Below are positions 27,773 to 37,244 of a DNA stretch of 64,000 nt, in pieces. The notes below the pieces were generated by a model. It saw nothing but the letters and a program-made list of their open reading frames with translations. It was not told where the DNA came from and searched no databases. The number at the start of each line of letters is the position of its first letter. Within the stretch, counting starts at the first letter, position 1. The translations under genes were made by a program, and so were the position numbers. The DNA comes from Flavobacterium crassostreae (GTDB taxonomy: Bacteria; Bacteroidota; Bacteroidia; Flavobacteriales; Flavobacteriaceae): contig NZ_CP017688.1 in NCBI RefSeq assembly GCF_001831475.1, forward strand, positions 1,178,001 through 1,242,000, given 5' to 3'.

Positions 27773-28846
27773 ATGAGTAAAGACATAAAACAAAATTTTA
27801 ATGATGAAATTTCGTTAAAGGAACTCCTTGAAAAAGGAAAGGAGTGGTATACATTTTTACTTTCAAAATGGAAAATAATTTTGTTTGCAGCTGCTATAGG
27901 TTCTGTATTAGGAGTAACTTATTCTCTTATAAAAAAACCGGTTTACACAGCAACGCTTACATTTGTAGTTGAAGATGATAAATCAGGAGGTGGTTTAGGA
28001 AGTGCACTGGGTTTAGCAAGTTCTTTAGGTGTTAATTTAGGAGGAGGTGGTGGTAGTGTTTTCTCTGGTTCAAACTTAATGGAGTTGTTTAAGTCTCGTG
28101 CTATGGTAGAGAAAACGTTATTAAGTAATGTTGTTGTTAATGGGAAAGAAATTTCATTGGCAGAAATGTATATTCAAGATCAAGGCTGGAGAGAAAAGTG
28201 GAATAAAAATGCTCAACTAAGTAAAATCAGTTTTCAGCGCAAAAACAATAAGGAGCAATTTAGTAGGGTACAAGACAGTATTTTTGGGGAAATTTTTAAC
28301 AATTTGTCTAAAAACAGTTTGAATGTTGAGCAGAAAGATATCAAAGTATCAATAATTAATATTGATGTATCTTCTACTAATGAACTTTTTTCTAAAATGT
28401 TTACCGAAGGTTTAGTTAAGCAAGTGTCAAACTTTTATATTGATACTAAAAGCAAAAAATCACGAGAAAATATGCTGATTTTAGAGCATCAAACGGATTC
28501 TATTAGACGTGCTTTAAATGGAGCGATTACAGGTGTTGCTGTTGCTAATGACAATACTTTTAACTTGAATCCTGCACTTAATGTAAAAAGAGTACCATCT
28601 GCTCGCAGACAGGTAGATGTTCAGGCTAATACCGCTATTTTAACAGAGTTGGTTAAGCAAACTGAATTAGCAAAGGTTACACTTCGAAAAGACACTCCTT
28701 TAATTCAAGTCATAGATAAACCTATCTTGCCTTTGCCAAAAGAAAAATTTGGTATAGTAAAGGGCGTTTTACTAGGAGGTATGTTTTTTGGTTTTTTGAC
28801 CGTTTTAACATTAGTGATTAAACAATTTTTAAAACAATTACAATAA
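27773..28846 (+). CDS. Wzz-like chain-length determinant
   Basis: A 357-aa inner-membrane protein with TM helices at about 36-54 (WKIILFAAAIGSVLGVTYSL) and about 330-348 (VLLGGMFFGFLTVLTL). Between them is a periplasmic domain with a glycine-rich stretch (LGSALGLASSLGVNLGGG). There is no kinase domain, unlike the Wzc protein at 18509. It probably sets the modal chain length of the Wzy-polymerised glycan encoded just downstream. Base composition drops toward AT from this gene onward. Confidence 0.85.
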   Translation: MSKDIKQNFNDEISLKELLEKGKEWYTFLLSKWKIILFAAAIGSVLGVTYSLIKKPVYTATLTFVVEDDKSGGGLGSALGLASSLGVNLGGGGGSVFSGSNLMELFKSRAMVEKTLLSNVVVNGKEISLAEMYIQDQGWREKWNKNAQLSKISFQRKNNKEQFSRVQDSIFGEIFNNLSKNSLNVEQKDIKVSIINIDVSSTNELFSKMFTEGLVKQVSNFYIDTKSKKSRENMLILEHQTDSIRRALNGAITGVAVANDNTFNLNPALNVKRVPSARRQVDVQANTAILTELVKQTELAKVTLRKDTPLIQVIDKPILPLPKEKFGIVKGVLLGGMFFGFLTVLTLVIKQFLKQLQ

Positions 28847-28894
28847 TTAATCTATGGTTTAAGAAAACCAGTAAAATTTTAGAAAATAATAAAT

Positions 28895-30172
28895 ATGAAA
28901 AAAATTGCCATAATTGGTCTAGGATATGTAGGATTGCCACTTGCAAGATTATTTGCAACTAAATTTAAGGTTGTTGGTTTTGATATTAATGCAAACAGAA
29001 TAGCTAGTTTACGTTCAGGAACAGATACTACTTTAGAGGTTTCTGATACTGTTTTACAAGAGGTACTTGTTGATAGTTTTAATACTATTTCAAATGGATT
29101 ACTATGTTCGTCTAAGTTGGAGGATATAGCTGATTGCAACTATTATATTGTTACAGTTCCTACCCCAGTTGACAAGAATAACAGGCCTGATTTGACACCA
29201 TTATACAAGTCTAGTGAAACCGTAGGTAAGGTGCTTAAAAAGGGAGATATTGTTATTTATGAATCAACAGTATATCCCGGAGTTACCGAAGATGAATGTG
29301 TACCTGTTTTAGAGCGTGTGTCAGGTTTAAAATTTAATGTTGACTTCTTTGCGGGTTATTCTCCTGAAAGAATCAATCCAGGGGACAAAGAACATACTGT
29401 AGAAAAAATATTAAAAGTAACTGCTGGATCTACACCAGAAGTTGGTAAAATAGTTGATAATTTGTACAAGTCTGTGATTACGGCAGGGACTCATTTAGCT
29501 CCTACTATTAAGGTTGCAGAAGCTGCTAAAGTCATTGAGAATTCACAACGCGATATAAATATTGCTTTCGTTAACGAGTTAGCTAAAATTTTCAACTTAA
29601 TGGATATTGATACACATGCCGTATTAGAAGCAGCAGGTACAAAATGGAACTTTTTACCTTTTAAGCCAGGATTAGTTGGAGGACATTGTATAGGTGTAGA
29701 TCCATACTATCTTGCACAAAGAGCTCAAGAATTTGGATACCATCCTGAAATTATTCTGGCGGGTCGACGTTTAAATGACAGTATGGGAGAATATGTAGCG
29801 TCCCAAGTTGTTAAAATAATGATTAAAAAAGGTATCGCAATTAATAATTCAAGTTTATTAATGTTAGGAATTACTTTCAAAGAGAATTGCCCAGATGTAC
29901 GTAATACTAAAATTGTAGATGTTATTGCTGCTCTAGTTGATTATGGTATCAAAGTTACTATATACGATCCTTGGGCAAATCCAACAGAAGTAATGCACGA
30001 ATATCAATTAAAGACTACTACTAATCTTCCTAATGAAAAATTTGATGCAGTTGTACTGGGTGTAGCTCACAAGGAGTTTTTAGATTTAGATGTAAATATT
30101 TTGAAAAAAGAAAATAGTATTATTTATGATGTAAAGGGGGTTTCTAATTTCAAAGTTGATGGTAAACTTTAA
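28895..30172 (+). CDS. UDP-N-acetyl-hexosamine 6-dehydrogenase (TviB/WbpA type)
   Basis: A 425-aa member of the UDP-glucose/GDP-mannose dehydrogenase family. It has GLGYVGLPLARLFA (NAD-binding), TVPTPVDKNNRPDLTPL, YESTVYPGVTEDECVP and FFAGYSPERINPGD. The catalytic Cys265 is in GGHCIGVDPYYL. The C-terminal domain has GITFKENCPDVRNTK. These blocks are those of the TviB/VipA group that makes UDP-HexNAc uronic acids, not of Ugd. It likely supplies UDP-GalNAcA or UDP-GlcNAcA together with the epimerase at 20984. Confidence 0.9.
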   Translation: MKKIAIIGLGYVGLPLARLFATKFKVVGFDINANRIASLRSGTDTTLEVSDTVLQEVLVDSFNTISNGLLCSSKLEDIADCNYYIVTVPTPVDKNNRPDLTPLYKSSETVGKVLKKGDIVIYESTVYPGVTEDECVPVLERVSGLKFNVDFFAGYSPERINPGDKEHTVEKILKVTAGSTPEVGKIVDNLYKSVITAGTHLAPTIKVAEAAKVIENSQRDINIAFVNELAKIFNLMDIDTHAVLEAAGTKWNFLPFKPGLVGGHCIGVDPYYLAQRAQEFGYHPEIILAGRRLNDSMGEYVASQVVKIMIKKGIAINNSSLLMLGITFKENCPDVRNTKIVDVIAALVDYGIKVTIYDPWANPTEVMHEYQLKTTTNLPNEKFDAVVLGVAHKEFLDLDVNILKKENSIIYDVKGVSNFKVDGKL

Positions 30173-30183
30173 TTGATTAATAA

Positions 30184-31635
30184 TTGAACACATTTGTTAA
30201 ACATACTTTTATATACTTTTTAAGTAAAGGTCTTCCAGGGATACTCTCTTTTTTAGCAATATTATACTATTCCAAAAATTTAAGCCCTGAAGATTATGGG
30301 GTCTATTCCCTTATTATAAGTGTTGTAGGTATTATTAATATTGTTTGTTTTGATTGGTTTCGTTTTGGAATGTCTCGCTTTCTGCCAGAATATATCGCTA
30401 ATGATGAGCGAGATGTATTCCTTTTGTTCGTAAAAAATAAAATGAGAATAGCTATTCTCATTTTTATTTTTGTATGTTTATTTTTCTATATATTCTTACC
30501 GTTTTTCCCTAATGTTAAAATTAATAGAGACTTTATTTTATATGTAGGCATATTAGTAGTTTTGCAGTATGTTTTTACATTATTTACCCAAATTTTTATT
30601 ACAGAGCTTAAACCTACTAATTATATGTGGGCTAATTTCATTAGAGCTTTTTTTGCAGTATTTGTTAGTGTACTACTTGTTTATTTTGGATTTGGTTATT
30701 TAAGTTTAATCATTGGAGCAATAGCGAGTTTTTTATTTTCTACCATTTATTCTTTATTTAAAATTAAATTTCCAAAAAGCAAATTAAAATTTACTATTGA
30801 TAAAGATTTATTAAAAAAAATAACTTATTACAGTTTGCCATTATCTGCTTCAGCAGGATTAAGCTTTTTTTTATCATATTCAAATCGTTTTATTATTAAT
30901 CATTTTCGAAGTGTTGAAGAAACGGGTTTGTTTTCTTTGGGCTATGACTTTAGTCAACAGACTATTGGGGTGTTTATTTCAATAGCGGCAACTTCAGCTT
31001 TTCCAATTGCGATGAAATTATTTACAGAACAAGGAAATACTAAAACATTGCACTCACATATGAATAAATCGTTATTAATGATTTTTTTTATAGCGCTACC
31101 TATTGTGATTATTTTTTGCGCTACATCTGTTGATTTGATACATTTAGTGTTGGGTAATAAATTCTCACAATTAGATGTTCTTTTTTTACCAATAATATCG
31201 ATCAATGCATTTATATTGGGTATAAAAAGTTTTTATCTGGATCTTTTTTTTTATTTGAAAAAAGAAACCAAATTTCAAATGATAATATTATTAGTTGTGA
31301 CAATTATCAATATTGCTTTAAATCTTATTTTTGTTCCAAGATATGGGTATATAGCAGCAGTGTGGTGTAGTTTAGTTACAAGTACAATTGCAGTTGTAAC
31401 AACTTATTTTGTTACTAGAAAAATTATATTCATACCTATATATTTTAAACCAATCATGAAAATAATTATTTCGGCATTATGTATGTTGTTGGTTATGAAG
31501 TATTTTGGAAATGTTTCAAGTATTAAATGGCTGGCTTTTAAACTCATTTCAGGAGTTTTAGTGTTTTTATTTATGGCCGTTTTATTAAATAAAAATATGA
31601 TCAATTATATTTTAAAATATTTTAATAGGCCTTAA
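30184..31635 (+). CDS. wzx: Wzx-type oligosaccharide flippase
   Basis: A 483-aa polytopic membrane protein with about 12-14 hydrophobic helices, of the polysaccharide_synt/MATE-like MOP superfamily. The N-terminal SKGLPGILSFLAILYYSK followed by SPEDYGVYSLI is the typical Wzx start. It should flip undecaprenyl-linked repeat units to the periplasm. The best start is TTG at 30184, since no in-frame ATG lies near the homologous N-terminus. The stop overlaps the next start by 1 nt. Very AT-rich. Confidence 0.87.
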   Translation: MNTFVKHTFIYFLSKGLPGILSFLAILYYSKNLSPEDYGVYSLIISVVGIINIVCFDWFRFGMSRFLPEYIANDERDVFLLFVKNKMRIAILIFIFVCLFFYIFLPFFPNVKINRDFILYVGILVVLQYVFTLFTQIFITELKPTNYMWANFIRAFFAVFVSVLLVYFGFGYLSLIIGAIASFLFSTIYSLFKIKFPKSKLKFTIDKDLLKKITYYSLPLSASAGLSFFLSYSNRFIINHFRSVEETGLFSLGYDFSQQTIGVFISIAATSAFPIAMKLFTEQGNTKTLHSHMNKSLLMIFFIALPIVIIFCATSVDLIHLVLGNKFSQLDVLFLPIISINAFILGIKSFYLDLFFYLKKETKFQMIILLVVTIINIALNLIFVPRYGYIAAVWCSLVTSTIAVVTTYFVTRKIIFIPIYFKPIMKIIISALCMLLVMKYFGNVSSIKWLAFKLISGVLVFLFMAVLLNKNMINYILKYFNRP

Positions 31636-32261
31636 TGATGTATTTATTTAAAATTTTATCGAATCTATTTGGTTATAATGTTTCTATAAAGATTAATTCT
31701 TTACGAAATTATTTGCTTTCTATTTCGTTGTCTTCAAAGTTGAACATGGAAAAAGAACTGGCTCGCTTTCAATACCCAATTAAAATCCAAGGCTTTAAAA
31801 ATATTAAAATTGGTAAAAATTTTACAAGTGGTAAAAATTTTAGAATTCAAGCCATTGATAAATATAATGGATTTACATATAGTCCTCACATTAATATAGG
31901 AGATAATGTGGTTATAAATCCGAATTGCCAAATTGTAGCTATTGATAACATATCTATTGGTAATAATGTTTTGATTGCTAGTAACGTATTTATTTCGGAT
32001 CATTCACATGGGGATAAATTTTTTAAAGATATTGAAACGCCGCCAGCTTTAAGGAAATTAGACTCAAAAGGGAGTATTTCAATTGCTGAGAATGTGTGGG
32101 TAGGTCAAAATGTCTCTATTTTATCTAATGTCTCTATTGGAAGAAATGCAATAATAGGAGCCAACTCTGTAGTTACTAAAGATATTCCTGAATATGCCAT
32201 AGCCGCTGGTATACCCGCAAAAGTTATAAAAATTTTAAAAATAAATAATGTTAGTGAGTAG
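31635..32261 (+). CDS. Hexapeptide-repeat O-acyltransferase
   Basis: A 208-aa left-handed beta-helix acyltransferase (WbbJ/LacA-like). Isoleucine-patch repeats run from about residue 85 (HINIGDNVVINPNCQIV) to about 190. Catalytic His is probably in FISDHSHGD, and the C-terminal block is GANSVVTKDIPEYAIAAGIP. It is likely to O-acetylate a sugar of the repeat unit. Two tandem ATGs (31635 and 31638) are possible starts. It overlaps the following membrane-protein gene by 14 nt. Confidence 0.85.
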   Translation: MMYLFKILSNLFGYNVSIKINSLRNYLLSISLSSKLNMEKELARFQYPIKIQGFKNIKIGKNFTSGKNFRIQAIDKYNGFTYSPHINIGDNVVINPNCQIVAIDNISIGNNVLIASNVFISDHSHGDKFFKDIETPPALRKLDSKGSISIAENVWVGQNVSILSNVSIGRNAIIGANSVVTKDIPEYAIAAGIPAKVIKILKINNVSE

Positions 32262-33438
32262 TGAAAAATCTAAAAGGTTAAATACGTATGTTTTTTCATT
32301 ATTGTTGTTTGTAGGGGTTTTTTTTCCAACGTCATCAAAAGGAATCATGAGTGTTAAATTTTCATTCATTGCTTTTGCAATATTGTTTATAATTTGCACT
32401 TTTTTCTTAAAAAAAAGAATAACTAAGTCTTCTTTAATTTTATTCTTATTAGTTAATGGTTCTTTATTTTTTTTCACGATTCCAGCTAGCTTTTTAATTA
32501 AAAATTATTCATTTGGAATTTATCCAAATTTTTTATTCCTAAGTTGTCTTTTTTTTCTGGATCTTAAGAGTATACAGGTTAACAAGAGTATTAATCTCTT
32601 CTTTTTAATTTGTAGTTATTTAGTAATTACTTTAGGTATTGGAATAATTTTTAGAATTATCCCTATCGTAAATTTTATCTTGGATTATTATACTGCGGGA
32701 TACGACGCTTTATTGCCTAATATGCTGTCCGGTCTTAAGCCAGTTACTACTTTTGCAACGCATTCTATTGCTGCACTATTTCTTTTTCTTTTTTTCTACT
32801 TAAATATTAAAGCATATAAAAGTTTGAAAAAAAATATTTATTTACTAACTGCAATTATATTTTTACTATTGTTGTTGTTCATTAGGTCAAATAGTGCATT
32901 AGTTTTTATTTCTTTTTCATTATTTATTTTATTTAAATTGTTTAAATCTAATAAGTCTAGTTTGGGTTACTTTACTTTAATTATTATTGCTATCATCATA
33001 TATTTTACATTCGTAGATGATACTTTAATTGTTTTTCTAAATAATTTTGATATTTCGGTGATCCTTTCTAGTGATAAAAACGGACTGCAAGGTCGTTATT
33101 CATCAGCTTCACCATTACAAGTTACGATGGACTATATATTAAGTCACCCCTTTTCCCCGTTAGGTCTTACTTATTCAGATAAATTATACTATAGTGATTC
33201 AGGTTTTATTCTCTATTTCCTTCGAGGTTCAATTTTTTTACTGTTTGGTGTTTACTTTGGTTTCATATCTTTAATAAAAAACAATCTTTTCAACAATAGA
33301 GAGGCTAACTTCTTTATCTTTTTCATACTACTCTTTGAAATAGGGTACCCTGTCTTAATATATGTTAGACTTTTATATTTTATTCCATTTTATGTAGTAT
33401 ATAGTAATCATTTAGAAAGAACATCCAATGAAAGTTAA
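32248..33438 (+). CDS. Candidate Wzy O-antigen/capsule polymerase
   Basis: A 396-aa protein, very hydrophobic, with about 10-12 predicted membrane segments and one larger periplasmic loop (about residues 265-310, including NGLQGRYSSASPLQVTMDY). There is no family signature I can name; Wzy proteins are too diverse for motif recognition. Topology, size and position between wzx and glycosyltransferases all fit a Wzy. It overlaps the previous gene by 14 nt and the next by 11 nt. Its composition is among the most AT-rich in the window. Confidence 0.65.
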   Translation: MLVSSEKSKRLNTYVFSLLLFVGVFFPTSSKGIMSVKFSFIAFAILFIICTFFLKKRITKSSLILFLLVNGSLFFFTIPASFLIKNYSFGIYPNFLFLSCLFFLDLKSIQVNKSINLFFLICSYLVITLGIGIIFRIIPIVNFILDYYTAGYDALLPNMLSGLKPVTTFATHSIAALFLFLFFYLNIKAYKSLKKNIYLLTAIIFLLLLLFIRSNSALVFISFSLFILFKLFKSNKSSLGYFTLIIIAIIIYFTFVDDTLIVFLNNFDISVILSSDKNGLQGRYSSASPLQVTMDYILSHPFSPLGLTYSDKLYYSDSGFILYFLRGSIFLLFGVYFGFISLIKNNLFNNREANFFIFFILLFEIGYPVLIYVRLLYFIPFYVVYSNHLERTSNES

Positions 33439-34441
33439 TGCATACACCACAGGTTTTCTTGCTCCAAGTGCTCGTTATAGAGTTAGACAACTTATACCCT
33501 ATCTTGAAAATGAAAATGTTATAGTAAATGAAATTTATTCTAAAGCCGGAGCTTTTCCTCCTCCAAATAAAATAGATCAACTTAAGTGGGCTTTTGATAA
33601 TATTAGTGAAAACACATTTAAAGTAATGCGTCAACCAGAGGCTGATGTAACATGGTTACAAAAGGTTATGTTTTCAAAACATTATACTTTTGAACGATTT
33701 TTAAAAAAACCATTAATCTTTGATGTTGACGATGCTATTTTCTTAAAAAACAATGGTTTTTTTGCTCAAAAAATTGCTGATAGAGCTGATAGAATGATTT
33801 GTGGAAATGATTTTCTAGCAGATTATTTTTCAAATTTTAATGCTAATATAGATGTTATCCCTACCTCTGTTGATGTTTCTAAGTACGACGCAATTGCAAA
33901 AGTATATAGTAGTAACACGTTCTATATTTTATGGACTGGTACTAGTTCAGGTTATCCATTTGTTTACGAAATGGAGCAAGCTTTAAAAATTATTGTTGAT
34001 AAATATGATTTTGTTAAAATTAAAATTGTATCTAATGCACCACCAGTTTTTAAGTTCTTAGAAAAGGATGATTTTGAATTTTCATATTGGACAGAAGAAA
34101 TAGAATTTAGCTCTATTAAGAATTCAGATTTAGGTATTATGCCTTTGCCTGATAATGATCAGACAAAGGGTAAGTGTAGTTATAAAATGCTATGTTATAT
34201 GGCAGGAAAATTACCAGTTGTAGTTTCCGCAGTAGGTATGAATAATGATGTTTTGAAATTAGGAGAAATAGGTCTTGGAGTTACTAATAATAGTGAATGG
34301 GTTAATGCTATTGAAGAAATTATTCAATCAAAAACAATGCATGAAAAATTCGCATTGAACGGTTATAATGTTGTTTTAAATCACTTTGACGTTAATGTTG
34401 TTGCAAAAAAGATCTATAAAAGTTTTAATGAAGTAATATGA
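33428..34441 (+). CDS. Glycosyltransferase (GT-B, group 1 like)
   Basis: A 337-aa predicted cytoplasmic glycosyltransferase. The N-terminus AYTTGFLAPSARYRVRQLIP is typical of a branch of group 1 transferases. The central KPLIFDVDDAIFL and the C-terminal nucleotide-sugar part GIMPLPDNDQTKGKCSYKML with MAGKLPVVVSAVG match GT4-like folds. Donor and acceptor cannot be told. It overlaps the next gene by 4 nt. Confidence 0.8.
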   Translation: MKVNAYTTGFLAPSARYRVRQLIPYLENENVIVNEIYSKAGAFPPPNKIDQLKWAFDNISENTFKVMRQPEADVTWLQKVMFSKHYTFERFLKKPLIFDVDDAIFLKNNGFFAQKIADRADRMICGNDFLADYFSNFNANIDVIPTSVDVSKYDAIAKVYSSNTFYILWTGTSSGYPFVYEMEQALKIIVDKYDFVKIKIVSNAPPVFKFLEKDDFEFSYWTEEIEFSSIKNSDLGIMPLPDNDQTKGKCSYKMLCYMAGKLPVVVSAVGMNNDVLKLGEIGLGVTNNSEWVNAIEEIIQSKTMHEKFALNGYNVVLNHFDVNVVAKKIYKSFNEVI

Positions 34442-34989
34442 TAGTAGCTAAGGTGTACAGAAAATTAAAAGACATATTTTGCCAATTATATATGAGTGGA
34501 TCTGCTTACGCTAGGTTTAAAGGTGTTATTGTAGGTAATAATTGTCGTATTATTACGAAAGAATTTGGGACTGAACCCTGGTTGATTGAAATAGGTAATA
34601 ATGTTACTATTACACATGGTGTTAAAATTTTGACACATGATGGTAGTACTTGGCTTTTTAATGATGAAAAAGGGAGGCGCTTTTTATATAAAAAGGTTAA
34701 AATTGGGAATAATGTTTTTATTGGTGTAAATTCAGTTATTATGCCAGGTGTTATAATAGAAGATAAGGTTGTTATAGCTGCTGGTACAATTGTTACTAAA
34801 TCAATCCCTAAAGGCGTTATTGTTGGAGGTAATCCAGTTAAAATATTAGGTCTTTATGAAGATTATGAAAAAAATGTTTTAGAAAATTATGTTTCTAAAG
34901 AAAATATGGATTTCTCTTTATCGTATAAAAACAGAATAAATAAAGTGGTTGATGAAAGTAGTAAGCAATATATAACAATTGATGGATAA
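34438..34989 (+). CDS. Hexapeptide-repeat acyltransferase (WbbJ-like)
   Basis: A 183-aa left-handed beta-helix acetyltransferase. Hexapeptide turns include IEIGNNVTITHGVKILTHDG (His in the catalytic region) and VKIGNNVFIGVNSVIMPGV, ending in AAGTIVTKSIPKGVIVGGNP. A short C-terminal helical tail follows. It is the second such enzyme in the AT-rich cassette and probably O-acetylates a different position. Confidence 0.85.
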   Translation: MIVAKVYRKLKDIFCQLYMSGSAYARFKGVIVGNNCRIITKEFGTEPWLIEIGNNVTITHGVKILTHDGSTWLFNDEKGRRFLYKKVKIGNNVFIGVNSVIMPGVIIEDKVVIAAGTIVTKSIPKGVIVGGNPVKILGLYEDYEKNVLENYVSKENMDFSLSYKNRINKVVDESSKQYITIDG

Positions 34990-36097
34990 ATTTGTTAATA
35001 GCAAGGTTTTAATCGTCCTGCCTAATAATAAATTAGGAGGAGCCGAGCAAGTTTTATTGATGATTGTTAAAGCATTAGTAAAGAAAGATTATTTAATTGA
35101 TGTCTATTTTTTAAATTACTTTAAAAATGGTGGTTGGAATGAAATTGAAAATGTAAAGTACTTTATTTTAGATAATGGTAATGAAAAATTAGGGTTCATA
35201 AAATTTTTCTTTAAGATGTTGTTTAGTCGAAAACATTATAAGTTAGCCCTAACATCACATATAGCTTGTACATCTTTAGTAGGTGTGTTAAATTCATTAC
35301 GGTTTTTAAATATTGATAGGGTAGTATGTAGAGAATCAACTTCAGTATTTAAAAGATTTTCAGGTTTTAAGAAAAAAAGTTATGAGTTATTATATTGGAT
35401 TGGTTACAGGAAAATAGATCTTTTAATTTGTCAAACTAACTTCATGAAAGATCAATTAGTTGCAAATTTACCTTACCTAGAGAGCAGAACCCAAATTAAA
35501 GTGATGGACAATCCAATTGATTTAAACTCAATTGCAAAGTTGTCCTCAAATAATGTTGATGTATTTGATGACAAACAAAAAATAAATAAAATTATTGTTA
35601 CAGCAGGCCGTTTGATTCATGAAAAAGGGTTTGATATTTTAATTGATAGTGTTAAGGTATTAATTGACACATACAGTCCCAATATTTGTCTCTATATTTT
35701 AGGCGATGGACCTGATAGAGATACACTGCAAGCGCAAATAAATGATGCCAACTTAAATGATAATGTTTTTTTATTGGGATTTCAGACTAATGTTTATCCA
35801 TTCTTTAAAAAAGCAGACGTTTGCATTGTTTCCTCAAGAATAGAAGGGTTTCCAAATGTGCTTTTACAAATGATGTCTCAGAATATAAATGTGATTTCTA
35901 CTGATTGTGCAGGGGGTATCAAAGATATTCCGGGTATTATCTTAGCGGTTACGACAGATGTAGAAGGTATTTCGGATGCTCTAAAAATGAGTTTGAATAA
36001 TTGTGTTTTAAGAAATAGATTTTTATTTGATAAAATTTTAAGTAAAAGAGATAGTGATGAATATTTAAAAAACATTTTAAATGAAATTAATCTTTAA
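34982..36097 (+). CDS. Glycosyltransferase family 4
   Basis: A 371-aa GT-B enzyme. The N-terminal loop LPNNKLGGAEQVLLMIVKAL (about residues 11-30) and the nucleotide-binding VTAGRLIHEKGFDILIDSV are classical GT4 features, followed by ILGDGPDRD. The EX7E element reads EGFPNVLLQ, with Gln replacing the second Glu. The ATG at 34982 is preferred over the TTG just before it. It overlaps the acyltransferase gene by 8 nt and the next gene by 17 nt. Confidence 0.88.
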   Translation: MDKFVNSKVLIVLPNNKLGGAEQVLLMIVKALVKKDYLIDVYFLNYFKNGGWNEIENVKYFILDNGNEKLGFIKFFFKMLFSRKHYKLALTSHIACTSLVGVLNSLRFLNIDRVVCRESTSVFKRFSGFKKKSYELLYWIGYRKIDLLICQTNFMKDQLVANLPYLESRTQIKVMDNPIDLNSIAKLSSNNVDVFDDKQKINKIIVTAGRLIHEKGFDILIDSVKVLIDTYSPNICLYILGDGPDRDTLQAQINDANLNDNVFLLGFQTNVYPFFKKADVCIVSSRIEGFPNVLLQMMSQNINVISTDCAGGIKDIPGIILAVTTDVEGISDALKMSLNNCVLRNRFLFDKILSKRDSDEYLKNILNEINL

Positions 36098-37217
36098 TTT
36101 TTACATTTTATTGTTACTACAGGTAAGTTGTAATAGCCAGAGTTTTATTAAACAAAGAGTTCCTTTAATCTATAAAAATACAAATAAAACTTCAAAAGTA
36201 ATTATTAGCTCTGAAATGAATATCTTAAAGGCAAAAGCGTTTCAATTAAAGCAAGCTTTGCCTAAAAATTATGACGTTACAGGCAAAGTGGATTACACGA
36301 CAATTATACAAGATGTAATTGATAAAAATAGCTGCGTTGTTTTTCCAGATTTCCCATTATTGATAAATAGTAAGGGACTCACGTTAAGAAGCAATAGTAC
36401 ACTATTTTTTGGTAAAAAATCAAAATTATTTCTATTAGGCAATGAAGAAGTTGGTTATGAAGTTTTAAGAATTCATAACATAAAAGATGTTTCATTATAT
36501 GCTCCAACAATTATAGGAGAAAGAGATGCTCATATTGGCACAAAAGGCGAATGGGGTATGGGGATATCTATTAGAGGAAGTGAGGAAGTGAACATATATA
36601 ATCCAAACATATCAAATTGTTGGGGGGATGGTATATATATTGGAACAGGAAAAGGTGTAAACAAAAATATTGTTATAAAAAATGCCTTTTTAGATAATAA
36701 TAGGAGAAATGGAATTTCGGTAATATCTGCAATTAATTTACGGATAATTAGCCCATTAATAACAAATACAAATGGTATTAATCCAATGGCTGGAATTGAT
36801 GTTGAACCAAACAGCAATAAAGAAGAATTGCAAAATATAAACATTATTGATGCTATAACTTTCAATAATAAAAATAGAGGCATTTTAGTGGCTTTAAATA
36901 ATTTTTACGGAACTGCAACAAAAGATGTTTCAATTAATATTGATAATCATATGGATGATCAATCTGGTTTTGGGATAGGTATGTCACTTGATTCAGAAGA
37001 TTCTTCAGTAAGAAATAGTGTTAAGGGGGTTATCAATATTAATAATTCAATTTGGAAAAAAAATAAGATTGATGCGATTCAATATTATGATTTAAAAAAT
37101 GATCAAATAAAAATTAATTTTATTAATAGTATCATTGACAATAAGAATACAAGTAAAGCAAAAATGAACGTTTTAAAATTTAAATATAAAAATTTTGATT
37201 GGGTTAAATTCAAATAA
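36081..37217 (+). CDS. Secreted right-handed beta-helix protein
   Basis: A 378-aa protein with a lipoprotein-like signal (MKLIFNFYILLLLQVSC, Cys17). From about residue 100 it has repeated short strands with Asn/Ile/Gly turns (ISIRGSEEVNIYNPNISNCW, GDGIYIGTGKG, NRRNGISVISAINLRIISP, NRGILVALNN). This is the pectate-lyase-like parallel beta-helix, shared by polysaccharide lyases, hydrolases and some epimerases. Lying within the wzx/wzy cassette, it may cleave or edit the polymer outside the cytoplasm. The specific activity is unknown. Confidence 0.7.
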   Translation: MKLIFNFYILLLLQVSCNSQSFIKQRVPLIYKNTNKTSKVIISSEMNILKAKAFQLKQALPKNYDVTGKVDYTTIIQDVIDKNSCVVFPDFPLLINSKGLTLRSNSTLFFGKKSKLFLLGNEEVGYEVLRIHNIKDVSLYAPTIIGERDAHIGTKGEWGMGISIRGSEEVNIYNPNISNCWGDGIYIGTGKGVNKNIVIKNAFLDNNRRNGISVISAINLRIISPLITNTNGINPMAGIDVEPNSNKEELQNINIIDAITFNNKNRGILVALNNFYGTATKDVSINIDNHMDDQSGFGIGMSLDSEDSSVRNSVKGVININNSIWKKNKIDAIQYYDLKNDQIKINFINSIIDNKNTSKAKMNVLKFKYKNFDWVKFK

Positions 37218-37244
37218 CACGAATTAATCAAACTTAAATTAGCA

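Noticed and set aside
36530..36883. 117-aa hydrophobic minus-strand ORF
   Set aside because: It is the complement of the Asn/Ile-rich beta-helix gene, which produces artificial Ile/Leu/Phe runs.
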